The position numbers and the translations under genes are program-made. This document shows positions 5,342 to 6,938 of a stretch of DNA of 6,938 nucleotides, piece after piece; positions within the stretch are counted from its first letter, which is position 1; each line of letters starts with the position of its first letter. Origin of the DNA: JASFQI01 sp050115555 (GTDB lineage: Bacteria; Desulfobacterota; DSM-4660; Desulfatiglandales; HGW-15). The notes beneath the pieces are model-generated. The model worked only from the letters and a program-made list of their open reading frames with translations, made no database searches and was not told the origin of the DNA. The DNA lies in the NCBI GenBank assembly GCA_050115555.1, contig JASFQI010000266.1, forward strand, positions 1-6,938, in the 5' to 3' direction.

Positions 5342-5748
5342 AATCGCTGGGATATCATCTGATTCTCGAGCTAGAAGGATGCCCGGAAGCCGTGCTGGAC
5401 GACCGCAATGCGGTTCGACGGGTCATGACCGAAGCGGTGGAAGCGTCCGGCGCCACCATGATCCAGCCCTTCTTCCACCAGTTCGCGCCTCAGGGCGTGA
5501 GCGGGGTGGTGATCATCTCTGAGTCCCATTTCTCCATTCACACCTGGCCCGAGTATGGGTACGCGGCCGTGGACATCTTTACCTGCGGCGATCAGATCGA
5601 TATGGATGTCGCTGAGAACACGTTACGCCGGGGCCTTCAGGCGCAGACCGTCCAGAAGATGCTCCTCTCCCGGGGCATGCTCGACCTCCCGGACGAAATG
5701 ATCCGACACAAGCCGGAACCGGCTCTTCATCTCGTGCCGGAGACATGA
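5338..5748 (+). CDS. speD: S-adenosylmethionine decarboxylase proenzyme, prokaryotic class 1B
   Basis: This 136-residue cytoplasmic enzyme decarboxylates S-adenosylmethionine to the aminopropyl donor for spermidine. It is made as a proenzyme that cuts itself between Glu62 and Ser63 (ISESHFSIHTWPE), turning Ser63 into the catalytic pyruvoyl group. This gives a 62-residue beta and a 74-residue alpha chain. His68 (processing) and Cys83 (proton donor) stand at the same numbers as in the Thermotoga maritima enzyme, so activity is expected. I chose the ATG at 5338 because the family begins with MKSLGYHL-like residues and GAGGAGGG (5325-5332) is well placed. The same frame is open back to an ATG at 5239, which would add 33 low-complexity residues, but its ribosome binding site is weak. 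It is first gene of an operon with speE, and the long structured leader suggests post-transcriptional control. Confidence 0.95.
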   Translation: MKSLGYHLILELEGCPEAVLDDRNAVRRVMTEAVEASGATMIQPFFHQFAPQGVSGVVIISESHFSIHTWPEYGYAAVDIFTCGDQIDMDVAENTLRRGLQAQTVQKMLLSRGMLDLPDEMIRHKPEPALHLVPET

Positions 5749-5766
5749 TCCGCCGCGTTCTCATGG

Positions 5767-5784
5767 GCAGCCCAGGCGGGCTGC
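5767..5784 (+). repeat. Intercistronic hairpin between speD and speE
   Basis: GCAGCCC (5767-5773) pairs perfectly with GGGCTGC (5778-5784) around an AGGC loop. No T-tract follows. It lies in the 79 bp gap between the two genes and could stabilise the speD message, pause polymerase, or tune the ratio of the two enzymes. Confidence 0.4.
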
Positions 5785-5827
5785 GCTGATCACGCGTATC
5801 CGGGACCCTTTGAACGAGGGAGAAACC

Positions 5828-6760
5828 GTGGATTCACCTGCTGCGGGACATGACATCCGGGAGGGCCGTCTTTTCCTGGAGGAGCCCGATCTAGGCGGGT
5901 ACTACGGGCTGGCGATTCGCATCGACCGCGTGCTTTTCGAGAAAGATACGCCTTACCAGAACCTTGTGGTGGCCGAGGCCGGTCCCCTGGGGCGCGTTCT
6001 TTTCCTGGACGGGTACATCCAGCTGACGGAGTTCGACGAAACGGGCTATCACGAGATGATGGCGCACGTGCCGATCCTGACCCACCCGGATCCGCGCCGT
6101 GTGCTCATCATCGGTGGAGGAGACGGTGGCAGTCTTCGGGAAGTCCTTCGCCATCCCGGCGTGGCGCGTGCCGACCTGTGCGAGATCGATGCCGAGGTCA
6201 TGGAGGCGAGCCGACGGTACTTCCCCGCCATGGCCCGAAGCTTCGAAGACCCCCGTGCCTCGATTCACATCGAAGACGGCATACGCTTTGTACGCGAGCA
6301 TCCCGAGTCCTGGGATGTCATCCTGGTCGACAGTTCGGATCCGGTAGGACCGGCGCTGGGGCTCTTTGACGAGGCGTTCTACCGGGACCTTCGCAGGGCC
6401 CTGCTCCCAGGGGGTGTGGCTGTGACCCAGTGCGAGTCAGGCTTCCTCTTTCAGGACCTCATTCGGGATGTGTTTCGATTCGTTCCGGACATCTTCCCGC
6501 TGGCCGCGTACTACACGACTCTGGTCCCGACATACACGAGCGGGGTGATCGGGTTCGCCTTTTGCTCGCTGGGTCCGGATCCCCTGAGCGCACCGCCGAA
6601 CCCTCAGCGTTTGGAGGCCCTGGGCGAAATGGACTACTACACGCCGGCGCTCCACCGCGCCGCGTTCGCCCTGCCCCGGCGCTTTCTTCGCCTCTTTCCC
6701 CCAAAGATCTCGGACCGACAGGGGAGAGTGGGTCCCCTCAGTGCTCAAGCTCCACCTTGA
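5828..6760 (+). CDS. speE: Spermidine synthase (putrescine aminopropyltransferase)
   Basis: This enzyme moves the aminopropyl group of decarboxylated S-adenosylmethionine to putrescine, giving spermidine and methylthioadenosine. From the GTG at 5828 it is 310 residues, usual for the family with a short extra tail. Landmarks are YQN (43-45), LDG (61-63), TEFDETGYHEMMAHVP (67-82), the nucleotide loop GGGDGG (96-101), CEID (118-121), EDGIRF (149-154) and DSSDPVGPA (168-176), whose aspartates hold and activate the amine. LVPTYTSG (232-239) completes the amine pocket. I prefer the GTG because GAGGGAG (5816-5822) is five bases upstream. A TTG at 5810 would add six residues. No putrescine-making gene (speA, speB, speC) is in view. 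Motifs cannot exclude a related diamine acceptor such as cadaverine. The last 23 bases overlap gpsA on the other strand. Confidence 0.95.
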   Translation: MDSPAAGHDIREGRLFLEEPDLGGYYGLAIRIDRVLFEKDTPYQNLVVAEAGPLGRVLFLDGYIQLTEFDETGYHEMMAHVPILTHPDPRRVLIIGGGDGGSLREVLRHPGVARADLCEIDAEVMEASRRYFPAMARSFEDPRASIHIEDGIRFVREHPESWDVILVDSSDPVGPALGLFDEAFYRDLRRALLPGGVAVTQCESGFLFQDLIRDVFRFVPDIFPLAAYYTTLVPTYTSGVIGFAFCSLGPDPLSAPPNPQRLEALGEMDYYTPALHRAAFALPRRFLRLFPPKISDRQGRVGPLSAQAPP

Positions 6761-6938
6761 GTTCCCGGGTCATCAGGTCGCGGACCGCCTCGCGTGGTTC
6801 CTTGCCTTCATACAGAATACGGAACACCTGCTCCGTGATGGGAAGTTCCACGCCGACCTTCCGACCCAGATCGTACGCAGAACGAGCCGTCTTCACCCCT
6901 TCGGCCACCATACTCATACCCGAGGTGATCTCCTCAAG
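6738..6938 (-). CDS. gpsA: NAD(P)-dependent glycerol-3-phosphate dehydrogenase, C-terminal 66 residues only
   Basis: The complement of 6938-6738 gives 66 codons and a TGA stop at 6740-6738; the rest of the gene lies beyond the right edge. The peptide fits the C-terminal helical domain of GpsA: SGMSMVAEGVKTARSAYDLG, then GVELPITEQVFRILYEGKEP, then EAVRDLMTRELKVE. GpsA reduces dihydroxyacetone phosphate to sn-glycerol-3-phosphate for membrane lipid synthesis, in the cytoplasm. It converges on speE, the two coding regions overlapping by 23 bp, so it is not part of the polyamine operon. Nothing can be said about its promoter or its nucleotide-binding domain. Confidence 0.88.
   Translation of the reverse strand, partial: LEEITSGMSMVAEGVKTARSAYDLGRKVGVELPITEQVFRILYEGKEPREAVRDLMTRELKVELEH
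6744..6761. terminator. Symmetrical hairpin at the speE/gpsA junction
   Basis: CTCAAG (6744-6749) and CTTGAG (6756-6761) are perfect complements with a 6-base loop. They span the speE stop and the last codons of gpsA. Being symmetrical, the hairpin would form in both transcripts. It lacks T-tracts on either side, so it is at best a weak bidirectional terminator. Confidence 0.3.

Overview
This 6.9 kb window carries six protein-coding genes, two of them cut by the window edges, and three regulatory intergenic regions. The DNA is GC-rich with GC-ending codons. The gene set suggests a strictly or mainly anaerobic, B12-using bacterium, perhaps Desulfobacterota-like: an adenosylcobalamin-dependent ribonucleotide reductase beside an Fe-S/ASKHA reductive activator of corrinoid proteins. 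That lineage is an inference from gene content only. No rRNA, tRNA, CRISPR array, insertion sequence or prophage gene is visible.

Layout. Positions 1-1447 (minus strand) hold the first ~482 residues of a RACo-type protein. A divergent 431 bp intergenic region (1448-1878) carries promoter candidates in both directions. The one facing right has a perfect CTATATATAG core, the hallmark of an NrdR box, between its -35 and -10. It leads into nrdJ (1879-4371), a class II ribonucleotide reductase with intact catalytic cysteines, a TSCPD domain and a C-terminal cysteine cluster. A 136 bp spacer full of small inverted repeats follows. Next comes a 140-residue protein of the arsenate reductase/low-molecular-weight phosphatase fold (4508-4930). 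Its nucleophilic cysteine is a serine, yet it keeps the second cysteine pair.

A second 407 bp intergenic region (4931-5337) has a near-consensus sigma70 promoter and a ~290 nt leader with several strong hairpins and two possible short upstream reading frames. The leader precedes speD (5338-5748) and speE (5828-6760). Together these make decarboxylated S-adenosylmethionine and transfer its aminopropyl group to putrescine to give spermidine. The end of speE overlaps, tail to tail, the 3' end of gpsA (glycerol-3-phosphate dehydrogenase, minus strand, cut by the right edge).

How the parts fit. The left half has a B12 theme: a corrinoid-protein activator back to back with a B12-dependent reductase under probable NrdR control. 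The right half is a polyamine operon whose long leader looks built for post-transcriptional control. The observations most worth a second look are the cysteine-less ArsC-like protein and the speDE leader. In that leader a hairpin appears to bury a Shine-Dalgarno sequence, and two mutually exclusive helices lie just before the speD ribosome binding site. No complete novel multi-gene system can be claimed from this window.
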